From: Lenzites betulinus
Taxonomy: Eukaryota; Basidiomycota; Agaricomycetes; Polyporales; Polyporaceae
Length of the DNA stretch: 64,000 nt
Reading direction: 5' to 3'
Assembly (NCBI GenBank): GCA_022264855.1
Contig: JABYQU010000005.1
Location: 372,001-436,000, forward strand
This document shows, one piece after another, positions 28,722-39,616 of this stretch (position 1 is its first letter; each line of letters opens with the position of its first letter). Under the pieces are notes generated by a model, which ran no database searches, had not been told where the DNA came from, and worked only from the letters and a program-made list of their open reading frames with translations. A program made the position numbers and the translations under genes.

Positions 28722-29094
28722 AGGACCCCCGACAACCGCCCAAAATGCCTGATGACGCCGACCGCGATCTTGCCCAAAATGTCCGGGGTCAACAGGCCTG
28801 TTAGACGCCCACTTTTGTCCGGATAAAATCAGGCTTTCGGCCCCTAAAAAGCCAGAAAATGTCCGAAATCCGGCGCTTAACCACCACAGGCCTGATTTCC
28901 GGCGCTCAATGTGTGTTTAGCGCCCACTTGGGCCGAACCTGATGGCTCTTTTTGGCATCCATGTCCGGACCATTCCACAGGCCTTTCGGCGTCTAAGCCC
29001 TGTTTTGTCCGGACGCGAGCAGGCATACCCCCTCCAGAACCCGAGATATTGTCCGGACGGTCATCAGGGATATCCTCCCATTGTCAGGGGTCCT
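28722..29094. mobile_element. 373-bp MITE with 8-bp target duplication
   Basis: The element starts AGGACCCCCGACAA and ends TTGTCAGGGGTCCT, 14-bp inverted repeats with one mismatch. It is flanked by AGCGGGCT on both sides (28714-28721 and 29095-29102). The uninterrupted target with one AGCGGGCT survives in copy 1 near 2460. It has no coding capacity. TGTCCGG/TTGTCCGGAC motifs and AGGCCTG/CAGGCCT pairs recur inside. An 8-bp duplication fits hAT or KDZ-type elements; which one is not resolved. Confidence 0.88.
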
Positions 29095-29308
29095 AGCGGG
29101 CTGCGCTCAAGCCTCCGCCTCGATCAGGTACATATGCATATCTCATGACAAGAAACTGTCACCCCGCACGCCGTGTGGTGGTGGCGCGCGCAGTACCTCG
29201 CCCCCGACGGATCGCACTCGCCCGCTGCGATGTCTACGGGAGGACCTTCCTTAAGCTTACCCTCGAACCACCTACCTAACGCCGACTCGGACGAACACCT
29301 GCTGCTAG

Positions 29309-29314
29309 TATAAA
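29309..29314 (+). promoter_or_regulatory. TATA box of the DUF6593 gene
   Basis: TATAAA 34 bp before the ATG at 29343, conserved with the truncated copy. Confidence 0.65.
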
Positions 29315-29342
29315 GGCGCGGCGAACCCCCCGAGACGCAGCC

Positions 29343-30093
29343 ATGATCGTGCATTTACCGACGATGTCCGCCCCTGTCACTGTCACCCTCACCCTCTCGC
29401 CCGACAACCCCTCCAACGCCGCGGTGCTCGACCCCGACGGGAAGGAGCTGTACACGGTGTACACCGAGCACGGGAAGGCGACCGTCACGCACGTCCAGAG
29501 CGCGGACGAGGAGCTCTTGGCCTCGCTCGAGTGGCGGGACGTCCTCCCGGACAAAGTTACCCTCGCGGGCAAGAGCCCCGTGTCGATACGCGACTGGCTG
29601 CACACGAGCCTCGTCCCGTTCTACCTGAAAGAGTGTGTACATCCGACCAACTCTAGCGCATTTCACGGTGGCTGACATACCGCAGCGATGTGGGCTTCCA
29701 GGACGACGCTGGCCGGAAGTACAAGTGGCGCGGAAACGCTCCCGGTCGCGCCTTCGAGGTCAGCGATGACTCTCATACGTCCCCACGCGCGTACGCAGCC
29801 GCTGACGCATACAACCGCAGCTATACACCGAAGACGACGGCTTCAAGGAGCCCATTGCCCGTTTCGCGCGGTCCCGGGTGGACCGCGCGTCCGGGTCGCG
29901 CACCCCCGCCACCCTCGTCCTCACCGCCCGCGCGGCGGAAGTGCGCGACATCGTCGTCATCTCGTTCCTCTTCCTCGAGAAGACGCGGCGGACGAATGAG
30001 ACGGCGTCGCAGAGCCGCGCGGACGTCCTCTCCGTCCCGGTGCTTTCTGCGGTGACGGGCTCGGATTATAACGTTCGGGACGGCGGAATATGA
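29343..30093 (+). CDS. DUF6593 family protein
   Basis: Three exons. Exon 1 ends in PFYLK just before a GTGTGTACATCC donor. Exon 2 begins CGATGTGGGC and encodes GFQDDAGRKYKWRGN, ending FE before GTCAGC. Exon 3 begins CTATACACC and encodes LYTEDDG, PIARFARS, PATLVLTARAAEVRDI and VVISFLFLEKTRR, with TGA at 30091-30093. The order (LTLSPDNP, WRD, DDAGRKYKW, PIARF, FLFLEK) is that of the basidiomycete DUF6593 family as I recall it. The function is unknown. There is no signal peptide or membrane segment. It is the intact member of a recent duplication whose other copy is truncated at 2708-3751. Confidence 0.85.
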
Positions 30094-30359
30094 TATATGA
30101 AGGATGAATCTGAATGGATGAAGAAGCTTGTGAATTATGTGTTGTACTACGGAGTTGGAATCGGATATTGTATCACATCAACTTGTGCGAACACCGCTCT
30201 GAGGGTGATGCTACAGTGGTTCGTGCGTGCATATGCGCGGGCTAGAAAAATATCTAATCACAGTCCGTTATGTGCGTGTCGAGTCCGCTGAGTTCGCGGA
30301 GTCCGTCAAGTCCGTCAGATCTGTAAGTTCGAAGGTCCGCTTCAATAGTCCAGATCCCT

Positions 30360-32730
30360 TCAGCACAGCGCCCCCATCCCATCCGCACTCCTCACCCGCC
30401 CCATCTCCCCCCCCGCCGCGGTCTCAACACCCGCCTTCCACCGCCCGACCCACTCCACGACCTCCCGCGCCATCCGCGCGCCCTCCTTCCGGCGCAGCCC
30501 CGTCTCGCCCTCACGGCGCTTCGCCGCCTTCGCCTCGCGGCCCGCGCGCCACGCCGCGTCGACGGCGTCCGCCCACTCGCCCTGCTCGTACTGCGCGCGC
30601 GCGAGCTCGACGCCGACGCCCGCGTGCGACAGGAAGAGGCGCAGCCCGTGCTCCTCGATGAACAGCGGCCGCGGGACGTACACGAACGGCGTGCACGCGT
30701 CCACGCATTCTGATACCGTGCCGTATCCCTGTCGTTCAGTCGCGCATCAATACCTGCATAAGCGAGGGAAGGAGAAGAGAAGAGAAGGACGCACGAGTTT
30801 GCCGAGAAGGACGTCAGCAACAGCGGTGAGGTCCGGCATGTACACATCCCGCGGCGCGACGAAGAAGTTCTCCGGGAGCTCCTCCCCGTCCTCGCGCCCC
30901 CAGTCCTTCGGGACGCCGCACACGACCGCGATCCACGACGCGTCCGGGAGGATGCGCGGGCCCTCCGCCTCCTCCGCGCCCGCGCCCATCTCCGCCTCCG
31001 TCGCGCTCTCGCTCTCGCTGCCGGTCCCCACTATCGGCAGGATCGGCCCGCCGCCCCATGCGGGCACCGGCGCGGTGTAGTCGTCGTCGAGCCGCGGCGT
31101 GGGGGGGATGGTGACGAGTGAGGGCACCTGCACCTGCGTTGTGACGCGCGGAGAGGCGGCCACCGCGACGGGCGGGGCTCCGGCCACGCGTATCTGTGAG
31201 TGTCCGCGCGGGCGCACGTGTGGGTAATTCATATCCAGCGTGAGGTGTGCTGGAAGCGCACTGGCGGGGTTCGGAGGCAGGGTCTGAGTCTCGCTTGGAC
31301 ATGGCTCGACAGGAGGGTTGGGCCGGTTCAACGAGGCTTTCTTGAGCGCGTCTTTTAGCGCTTGAGCGTGCTGTGCGGGGTCGACGGCCAGATCCTGGGT
31401 GTCCGCGAGCGGCTTGAGATGGCTTGCAGGGTTCGCGGAGTCGGGTGGAGAAGGCTGGGCACCGGAAGATGCGCCTGTCGGAGTCGTAGCTTTCGACGGG
31501 GTACGACTGTGTGATCGGCTCTGCGGCTTGTGGAACACCTGGCCGCCAAAGGAGACGATGAGGACCTTGGTCTGCTCAGGATCGTGGAGATGGGCGGGGA
31601 CTCCAATAGAGCTGAGGAGGCGGCTTCGTCCTTCTTGGGTGTACACTTCGGGATCGGTGCTGCGTACCAACAACGGCGCGGAGCGGACCTCACGCGCAAG
31701 AGGTTTGGGAGGGTATCGTGGCGGGAAAGGAATTTGAGGGTGCAGCTCGTAGCTTGACGGTGGCTGCACGAGATGGTCCACGACATACGGCTTGAACGAG
31801 CGTGTACCGATGTCTACCCATTCTTGGGACGGCAAGGCGGGTTGTAGGGCAAAAGACGGTAGGGGGATTGTCCCCGGAAGGCGGAGGAGTAGATCGGCGC
31901 AGCGGTAACCTGCATGGATCTGTGCGACCAGCGGAGCGAGCTCTTCCAAAGGAACTGGCACGTCCGGTTCGGTCTCTTCAGATTTCGCCGGTGGATGTAG
32001 CGCGTCTGGACTGTGTTGCGGCACGGGTGGTTCGTCGATGAAGGGCGTGGATAGGTAGCTATACACCGAGTCGAAAGAGAAGTTGGTGATGAGAATGGAG
32101 GGAACACCCGCTTCATTGGCGGCAAGGCTGAACGAATGAGCAAATTAGATATATACCTTGCGCCTCGTTTGTTTATGGCACTTACCAGCCAAGAAACGCG
32201 GCGTCGCTCAAGACACAATCCGCGCGAATGGATCGCAGCCATTGCGATTCTTCGGAGACTTTCCTGTCCTTCTCCTCAAGGAATTTCTCGAGGACTTGAA
32301 CGCTCTTCTGGCGGTCTACGCGGTATCTGCAAAGCAGTTCAGTGGGGATACAGAGCACTCTGCTTGTGACGGGACGTACGCGAGTGGCTGTACTATTACA
32401 GGGTCTATGTTGGCGTTTCGATACAGTGCTGAGAGTCATGTGAGACGGAGGTTAGTAACAATGTAGGGTCGAACATACCTCCTAGGGCTACACTATCGGA
32501 GAATACATGCTTTGGAGCAGAAGATACGATGTGGATGGTGGGCGGGGACTCAAGGCGTAGAAGATGGGATGCAAATGCAGAAACGCGAGTTGCATGGCCA
32601 TACCCTAAGCAAAGGTGAGAATCAGGCTTTTGAACAGTCGAATAGTGTGCTCACCGTGGCCCGAGCAGTAATACACAAGAACGAGTCGGGTGCGGCTTGT
32701 CCCCATGGTGGATGGTGAAGGCGAGTCCAT
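30360..32730 (-). CDS. L-arabinokinase-like / GT-B glycosyltransferase-like protein
   Basis: Exons joined by GT/AG signals: start ATG at 32728-32730 (MDSPSPSTM), exon 1 ending in VYYCSGHG, then GYGHATRVSAFASHLLRL, HIVSSAPKHVFSDSV, ALYRNANIDPVIVQPLA, SIRADCVLSDAAFLG and EAGVPSILITNFSFDSVYSY. A long exon contains LLRLPGTIPLPSF, RLLSSIGVP and KVLIVSFGGQVF. It ends WIAVVCGVPKDWG and MPDLTAVADVLLGKL, and the last exon has GYGTVSECVDACTPFVYVPR and LFIEEHGLRLFLSHAG. This N-terminal HGxGH block plus a C-terminal GYGTxSE block is the layout of the glycosyltransferase-like half of plant L-arabinokinases. No GHMP kinase domain follows. About 690 residues. The enzymatic role is inferred. Confidence 0.7.
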
Positions 32731-33424
32731 GGTGAGGTGGTGGTAGACGTGGACAAGGGTTGTGGAGTGACTTTGGGCGGCGAACGGATATGAAAATGGG
32801 GTCGGCGACGTGCACAGTGTGCACAGATATGCACAGACACGAGATGTGGATAAATCCAATGATCGCCGGGCCTATTGGCGGCAATAGCCAAGCTGTACCG
32901 ACGGGGGTGTGGCGAAGAAGTTGCCCATCAGGACCGTTCCCTGCGTGCTGGGGCAGTTAGTGGGGGCGTGAGGCAAGGAGGACAAGTCCGAACGTTGGCC
33001 GAAATATGCAAGACTGGGAGCGGCGAGACGATCGCGAACTGCTCTGCGTGCCAAGCCCATCCCGATTGAGAGGAGCAGGCGCGAGCCAATCATGACACCG
33101 AGACGCGTCGCGGTGGCGCCCAGACGCGTCGGTGGCTGCCGCAGAGCCTCTCCCTCTCCGAGCCCCATCTTCCACCTTCCACCACCTACCAAACACTCCA
33201 GTTCGCGCGGACTGAATGGCCAACATGGAGTAGCATATCCGCAATCTTGGCGAGTGGCTGATATATCAGAAAGAAGTCTAGCGATCTGGCCGGTGCGCCC
33301 TGGATCTTGCCCTGGATACTAGTTTGATGTAAGCGCCCATAGCTACTTCCATCGAACATATCCCTCTCTGTCCGCCCCCTCTCTCTGTCACCCTCCTCCA
33401 TCTCGAGCTCCTTCTGACGACACT
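32731..33424. promoter_or_regulatory. shared promoter region of divergent genes
   Basis: 694 bp between the start codons of the minus-strand glycosyltransferase-like gene and the plus-strand WD40 gene. Pyrimidine-rich stretches (for example 33160-33190 and 33355-33410) precede the WD40 start, as is common in fungal promoters. No TATA box stands out. Confidence 0.5.
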
Positions 33425-35672
33425 ATGGGCGACCAGGTCGCATGGCACGACAGGCTCGCGTGTTTGGCGGCTCGCTTCGAAGCCTTCAAGTCCACTGCTT
33501 TCCACGAACCTGACCGGAAATTGAAGACGGGCCGCTTCCAGAGAATCCTCGGAGACGTCTGCGCCGTGGTGCGCGAAGCGGAGCATGCTTCCGCGCCCCA
33601 GCTTCCTGCAATAACGGAGGAGGCGCATGCATTTCTGGAGGTGTGCCTCAAATATGCTCACAGCGAGGAATCCGGCCTTCAATCCCTCAACACCTTTGGT
33701 CATTCGGATGACTTCGACGAGCCGTGGATTGACGACGTCATGGAGAATGCAGGTGAGCATGATAAGCACCACACTCTACTCTACTCTCACACGTCTTCAA
33801 CCAGGTTCTGACATTGTTGACGAATTCATTCGTCTGTACACGAAGAACGTGAAGCCAGGAAGCCGTGAGTAGTGGTTAGAGTTCTTGTATGCGGGCACCT
33901 CCTCAAGCTTGTGTTCAGCGATTCCTCACCTTACAAATCCGTAGCTGACACGTTATGCTCCCAGCTGCTCCCCAGCTTCCCAACTTCGCACACGTTCGTC
34001 CCTGGACCAGGTCGCCCCGTCCGCATGGCTTGACAACACGTCTCTCGCGATTTCGTCCTGGCATTGTTCCTACTGCGACTTCGTCGGCGCCGCTCGCCCG
34101 TCGTATTGCGGATGCACGAGCCCAGCTCACCACTGACATCATTCCTACAACATATGCTATGTCTGTCTCGACCGAGGGCTCTATCCTGGCAATGGCAAGC
34201 GGAGCTGGATGGAAATCCCGTGACCCCACGCTACAATACTACCTTCTTGATTCCCAGTCCGACAACTGCCTCGAGGGCGTCAACATAAACCCTGGTCTAT
34301 CCGGCGTCCCACGTTTCATTGCGACGGACGAAGACAACAAGCTCGTGTTCCTGGCAGATGACGACAGAGTGAAGTCGTTCTCGTTTGGCCCAGGTGAAGA
34401 CGGGGTTATGCCGAAGCGCCTACCAAATCTACACACGATGGACTCTACACGCGCGTATGATGGCCCCATTGCGATCTTCCCGGACGGACGCCTCGTGCGA
34501 GCAGGAAAGGGCCAGGCCGCCATATGGGATATCTCAACATTAAACGATGGTATTGGTGAAACCACGCCGCGCATTGGCAGCAGCAGTCCCTCCGTTGAGA
34601 AGTCTGGCGGGAGCAAGCCCCATTCCACCGTTGCGTTCGCAGACGACCCCACATACTCTCCTTCAATATGGCACCTTCACGCCCCGTCGGGACATCTCAT
34701 ATGCGGCGAGCGGGCGGCCCGATCTGGGGGTTGCGGGTGTCTTGCGCTTGACCTCGAGCATGGAGGACGGCGGGCAGCGCGGTACCTCGGCCACGGCGGC
34801 GACGTTGTGCGCATCACGACGAGCCCAGGCGACCCGAACCTATTTGTGACCGCGGCGAGCGATGGATACGCGAGAATGTTCGACGTGCGGCGACCCCTGC
34901 CCGTGCTGACGATCGAGACGGGCATCCAGCGCGAGGGCTGCGCGGACGTCGTGTTCGTCCATCCCGACGGCATACCCAGTAAGCGTCTCTTTCACTGCGC
35001 TAAACGTGACTGTATGCTGAACGAGCACTATGTGTACAGCGTTGTTCACAGGCGGAGACCGCACACAGCAGATCAAGATGTGGGACATCCGTGAGCAGGA
35101 GTGCGTGTACGAGCTCTCAACGGGAAACAACGCCGTCAGCGCGATGGCGTGGGACGACGCGCACGCCTCGTTGTATGTTGCGACGACGTGCCCCCACGTA
35201 AACCGTCTTGGAGAGCGGGCGGGATACCGCCGGGCACGCATCCCGACGTGGGCGACGTGGGCGGGCGTCGAGCGCGACTACAAGGCATACAAGGCGTCAG
35301 GCCCTGTATCGCCCGCCAAGCCGAAACCCAACCCCATCGTGGTGCACGACGAGAACGGAGAGGTGATGAGCGACGAGGGCGAGGACGGACGGGGGTACTA
35401 CGACACCGAGTCCGAGTCCGGCGCGGAGGACGAGGACGAGATCGACGAGGCATACTCGGCGGACATGCGCTGGCCGGAGAAGTGTTTCCACAGGGAGAAC
35501 TACTTCGGGTACGCGTACGATGCCGGGGAGAACATGCTGTGTGCGTACCGTTTCCCGCTGCTCTGTGTGCACCCTGCTCATCGCGAAGTTCCTTCTCGGC
35601 GCAGTCCGCTGGCACTTCAAGGAGGAACCCGACATCACACAGCTGCCCGCAAGCACGACGAGCGACTGGTAG
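33425..35672 (+). CDS. WD40-repeat protein
   Basis: Five exons: 33425-33752; 33805 to about 33863; 33965 to about 34979; about 35042-35540; and a short last exon ending FKEEPDITQLPASTTSDW at TAG 35670-35672. Residues 1-130 are helical and acidic (LACLAARFEAFKS, WIDDVMENA). From about residue 200 the chain shows beta-propeller blades: GPIAIFPDGRLVRAGKGQAAIWDI, YLGHGGDVVRI, LFVTAASDGYARMFDVRRP and FTGGDRTQQIKMWDIREQE, each with a WD-like ending. The C-terminal part is acidic (DEGEDGRGYYDTESESG). About 660 residues. WD40 propellers are protein-interaction scaffolds; the partner is unknown. Confidence 0.8.
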
Positions 35673-37858
35673 ACCCGTCGACGAACGAACCACCCACACG
35701 CGCGACCCCTGCACACCCTACACCTCACTCCCTACTCAGCCTACCCCTCCCCTCCCTTTGTTCATTTCATTCTCGAGCGAGACCTCCGGATTGGATGCCC
35801 GTACACTCATGTGTAACCCTATACCTCCTATACCTCCCTACCCTGACAGCATGGACCCGGACCTGGACACGGAATGGGCTTGGACGCGATACCAGATGTT
35901 GTCTGTCTGTTTGTACTTTACTATACCCTGGACATAATGGGATAACTACCACCTGGACGAGCTATGTCGCCCGATCAGAGATCCTCCCTAGAAAAGGCCA
36001 CCCTCTTGTCGTGGATCGCTGCGCGCACAGCCGGATGAAATCGTGTCTGACCCGGTTCTCGGAAGTCCCCCTTCATCGCACGGGTGCAGCAGGGTCTGAA
36101 CGGCCTACAGCCATGAGCTGCTCGTATGTGCCGTAGTCCCGGACATTGTACTCTCTTGATCTCACTCCGGAGGACGCCGACTGCGGAGCAAATGCAGTGG
36201 CAACGGCGCGGACGTTTCAGCATCGCGAGGCTCACCTACGAGGACAGCGCTCGTTCTCGACGGAACGGACTGCGTAAGATCGCTCAGGCTCCGCAACGAA
36301 GAAGCGAGGGCTTGGGCTGCCATCGGGCGGTGGATTCGGAGACGGGGGACTCGGAATGCAAGAAGATCTAGCCAGTGATGATCGCAGAGGGCCCTTCGGG
36401 AATCCGAAGAGCTGGTAGTCAGGGAAGACTCAAAGGAGCTGTGTCGACGCCTCGACGAGTGTGCGCTCCGAGTTATGAAGCCGGTGTCATCGATGGTCGA
36501 CTGAAGCTAGATCGCAATAAAAGTTGGTCTGAAAAGGGTGTGTTCAGGAAGCAGGCCACGAAGAAGGATCCCATATACGCTCGGCGCGATGTGCACGCGT
36601 CCTGGCGAATGAATCGGAATAGTCCGCTGTGAACGAGCCTGAGGAGAAGAGCAGGTTCGAGCCACGATTCGACGGCACTATGAAGGAGACGGCCAAGGAG
36701 GGACAATGAGCGAGGAAACGACTGAGCGGTATGTTTTCTTGCCTTGCGTATGTCATCAATCAGAGCGCCGACACGATGCATCTGAAATTGATTTTACGTT
36801 CCAATTGGGCGATTGTTGTGCCTGCCGTGCGCTGTGTCGTCAGTCTTTCCATGCATCTGGCTGCTGGACTTCATTTCACTCGTTATCGATGCACCGGAAT
36901 GCGCAGAACGAGAGCGGACGGGAGAGGTCTGTACGTCGTCCAGCCCATGATTTTGTCGTTGACGCCAGCCAACGACAACGTATACCAAAAGGAGCGGAGG
37001 CGGAATAGCGGAAACGGCCGATCGGCGAGTTAAATGGGCGTCTACGAGTCTGTACGTCGACTGCCATCTTGAGAGAGGAGACAATCCCGCTTCTGCAGAT
37101 GACCGCAGGAGGATCCCAGTTCATACAGCCGTATCATGTTCGCATCATGCTCGGAGGTCCGACACCCGCAAGTGCGACTCGTCCACATCGGTGCGCAGGC
37201 CTGCATCCCTGTCTACTGCACAACCCACCGGAATCAAGCAGGGAACTGGCGAGGCTCAGCTGCTGGTGCACTCGCTCCTGCTGGAACGGCTGGGCTGCCG
37301 ACATCTCCGACTCTTCACAGGCTAGACATTGCCTGAAAGTATTTCTACCCTTTTACAGCGTCGGTACCGTTTAGCGCGCCGCATGTTCGCCAGCAGGCGC
37401 ATCACAGGCGACAGCACGCAGACCGCCTGGTCGCCTAGCCAGCCCCCAATCGCTGTGTGCGACTCAGGGCCCGCATCCTGGTGACGGTGCGTCGACATCA
37501 GCTCGGAACCAAGGTGTCGCCCGGTGGCCCGTTCTGTATGCTCGGCACGGCCGTGATCATCGTCTCCACCATATAGGCAGAGTGCGCCCCAGCACGCATG
37601 CCTGGCACGAGGCCGCCCCGCGAAGGGCCGCATTTCTTATTTGGTCCAGGGACACTCGTAATCTGCAGCGTTCCGGGCGAGAGAGGAGATCCGGCGGCTT
37701 ATGGGGGCTGCGCCTCGTTTCTTTTTACTACATGGTTTATAACCGCGCGGGGGTGGTCGAGGCTCCCCTCCCCTTGCCGTCAGTGTCACCTTTTCCCCCA
37801 CATTTTGTGGCCTTTTCTCTCTCGCCATCGCCCGCGCTCTCTGCGCCCATACCCAGCG
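35673..37858. other. 2.2-kb intergenic region, no gene recognised
   Basis: It contains the 3' flank of the WD40 gene and the promoter of the DnaJ gene. A pyrimidine-rich tract (CCTTTTCCCCCACATTTTGTGGCC, then CTCTCTCGCC) lies just upstream of 37859. Open frames here are short and unconserved-looking. Confidence 0.4.
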
Positions 37859-39616
37859 ATGCCCTCAGCTATGACAGACGTTGACAAGCACCTCGAGACA
37901 TTAGGTCTTACGCAGGACGAACTTAATGAAGAGGCCGTCAGGGGAGCGTACAAGAAGCTGGTGAGCGATATCTGCCGTGCTATCTCTTCCACTGACGCTG
38001 ACTTCTTTTGCGGATAGGCCCTCCGGTGGCATCCAGATCGCCACACCACGGACCCAGAGGAGGCCAAACAGAAGTTCATCGAGGTACGCCCGCTGAGCTG
38101 GCAAGAGGAGAGCGCGCCGGTGCCGATACGCTGTATGGTCAGGTGAACGAGGCGTACAAAGCCCTCGCAGAGGTGTGCCGGAAGAAGAACAAACGCAAGA
38201 AGCCGACGAAGGACAAGAACGCCGACGCTGAGCCCTCCCGCCGCCCGTTCTGGGCGGGATCGACCCCGAGCGCGTCCACGTCGTCATCGCGAGCCTCCGG
38301 CGGGACCGAATCCACCGCCAAGGATACACACCGTCATCATGAACCGGCTTCTTCTCGTGCGAAGCCCGATAGCAAACCATCTGCATCTGTATCGAGCAGC
38401 CGCGGAGCTGACGCTGCGCCCAAAGCTACGCGTGTGCACACGAAGACGTCGCATCACCACCATCGAGATACAGACTCGGACTCGTCCTCTGAAGCGGGGT
38501 GCGCACCCAATCGCCGCTTTCATGCATTGCTCCTTCGTACTCACATGACGGCCGATCGGGCTGCGCAGGTCCGCCCACGCTCACACGCACACCGACGCAT
38601 CTGCGCACGTTTACCCCAAGAAGGGCCGCCCGGCGGAGCGGAAGAAGCCCGAGCTCGGCGAGGACGACTACGAGTTCATCGACCTCGGGACGCCGCTCAA
38701 GCCGCTGCGCTCCCCGCGCACGCTCTCCGCGAACACGAAGGACTGGATCTTCCCGCTGCACCTCACGCTCGAGGACCTCTACTACGGCACCGTGCATCGC
38801 TACCGCATCACGCGCACGCTCAACGCCGCGCCCGCGCCCGCGCCAAAGGGCGCGCAGCGGCAGACGGTGCAGATCGACGTGCACGTCTCGCCCGGGTGGA
38901 CGACAGGCGCGCGCATCCGCGTCCCGCGCGTCGGGAACCAGCGCCCGGACGGCTCGTTCCAGGACATCGTGTTCGTCGTCGCGGAGGCGCCGCACCCGCG
39001 CTTCGTGCGCCGCGGCGACGACCTCGTACTGCCCGTGCGCGTGCCGTGGGTGGACATGCACGCGCCCGTGCGGCCGTACCCCCCTGGCGGGCTTTATGGC
39101 GACGCCGACAGCGACCTGGGGCACGGGTGCCGTGATCGGGAGGAGCGCGACGGGGGGCGCTACTGGCTCCGGAGCAGGGGCAGGGCGTTTCGGCATGCGC
39201 AGGCAGGCTACGAGCATGGGCCGGGCCATGCGTACGGGCACCCGCCAGAAGAGGAGGACGAGGTGTACGTACGCGGGATTAATGGGGAGGAGTACACGAT
39301 CCCGATCCCGCGCAGCCTGGTCGCGGCCGCGGACGGGTCGCGGATATACGGCGCGGGGATGCCTGCGCGCAGGAACGGGTGTGTCGTCGGGATGGGCGAC
39401 ATGGTCATCCGGTGAGTCTCGTCCCGCGTCTCGACCGTCCACCGCTGGCGCTGCGTACGCGACGGCGCGTGTGGGGTTTCCGTGTCGTGAGCGAGCGCAG
39501 GCTGACGGTCATGTGCGCGCAGATGGGAGTTCGTCTTCCCGGAGTCCGAGAAGCTGCAGCGGTCACGCTGGCAGACTCTCAAGGACGCGATCCACCTCAG
39601 GCTCCCGGTGCACTAG
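37859..39616 (+). CDS. class II DnaJ/Hsp40 co-chaperone
   Basis: Five exons: start ATG at 37859-37861; J-domain exons with LGLTQDELNEEAVRGAYKKL and ALRWHPDRHTTDPEEAKQKF, which carries the HPD tripeptide that stimulates Hsp70 ATPase, then VNEAYKAL. A Ser/His-rich linker (SHHHHRDTDSDSSSEA) replaces a Gly/Phe region. The C-terminal substrate-binding domains show WIFPLHLTLEDLYYGTVHRY, VHVSPGWTTGARIRVPRVG, DIVFVVAEAPHPRFVRRGDD and, after the last intron, WEFVFPESEKLQRSRWQTLKD, ending at TAG 39614-39616. No Cys-rich zinc domain is present, so class II (Sis1/DNAJB-like). About 475 residues, probably cytosolic or nuclear. Confidence 0.9.

Larger units (their letters stand above)
28377..29720. repeat. 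duplicated locus, copy 2 (continuation of 9054-9133)
   Basis: This is colinear with 2102-3751 apart from the MITE here and the 662-bp insertion in copy 1. By eye there are only a few substitutions, several at synonymous codon positions (for example GATGAAGAG versus GACGAGGAG). Copy 2 continues into the complete DUF6593 gene past the point where copy 1 stops. Confidence 0.9.
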
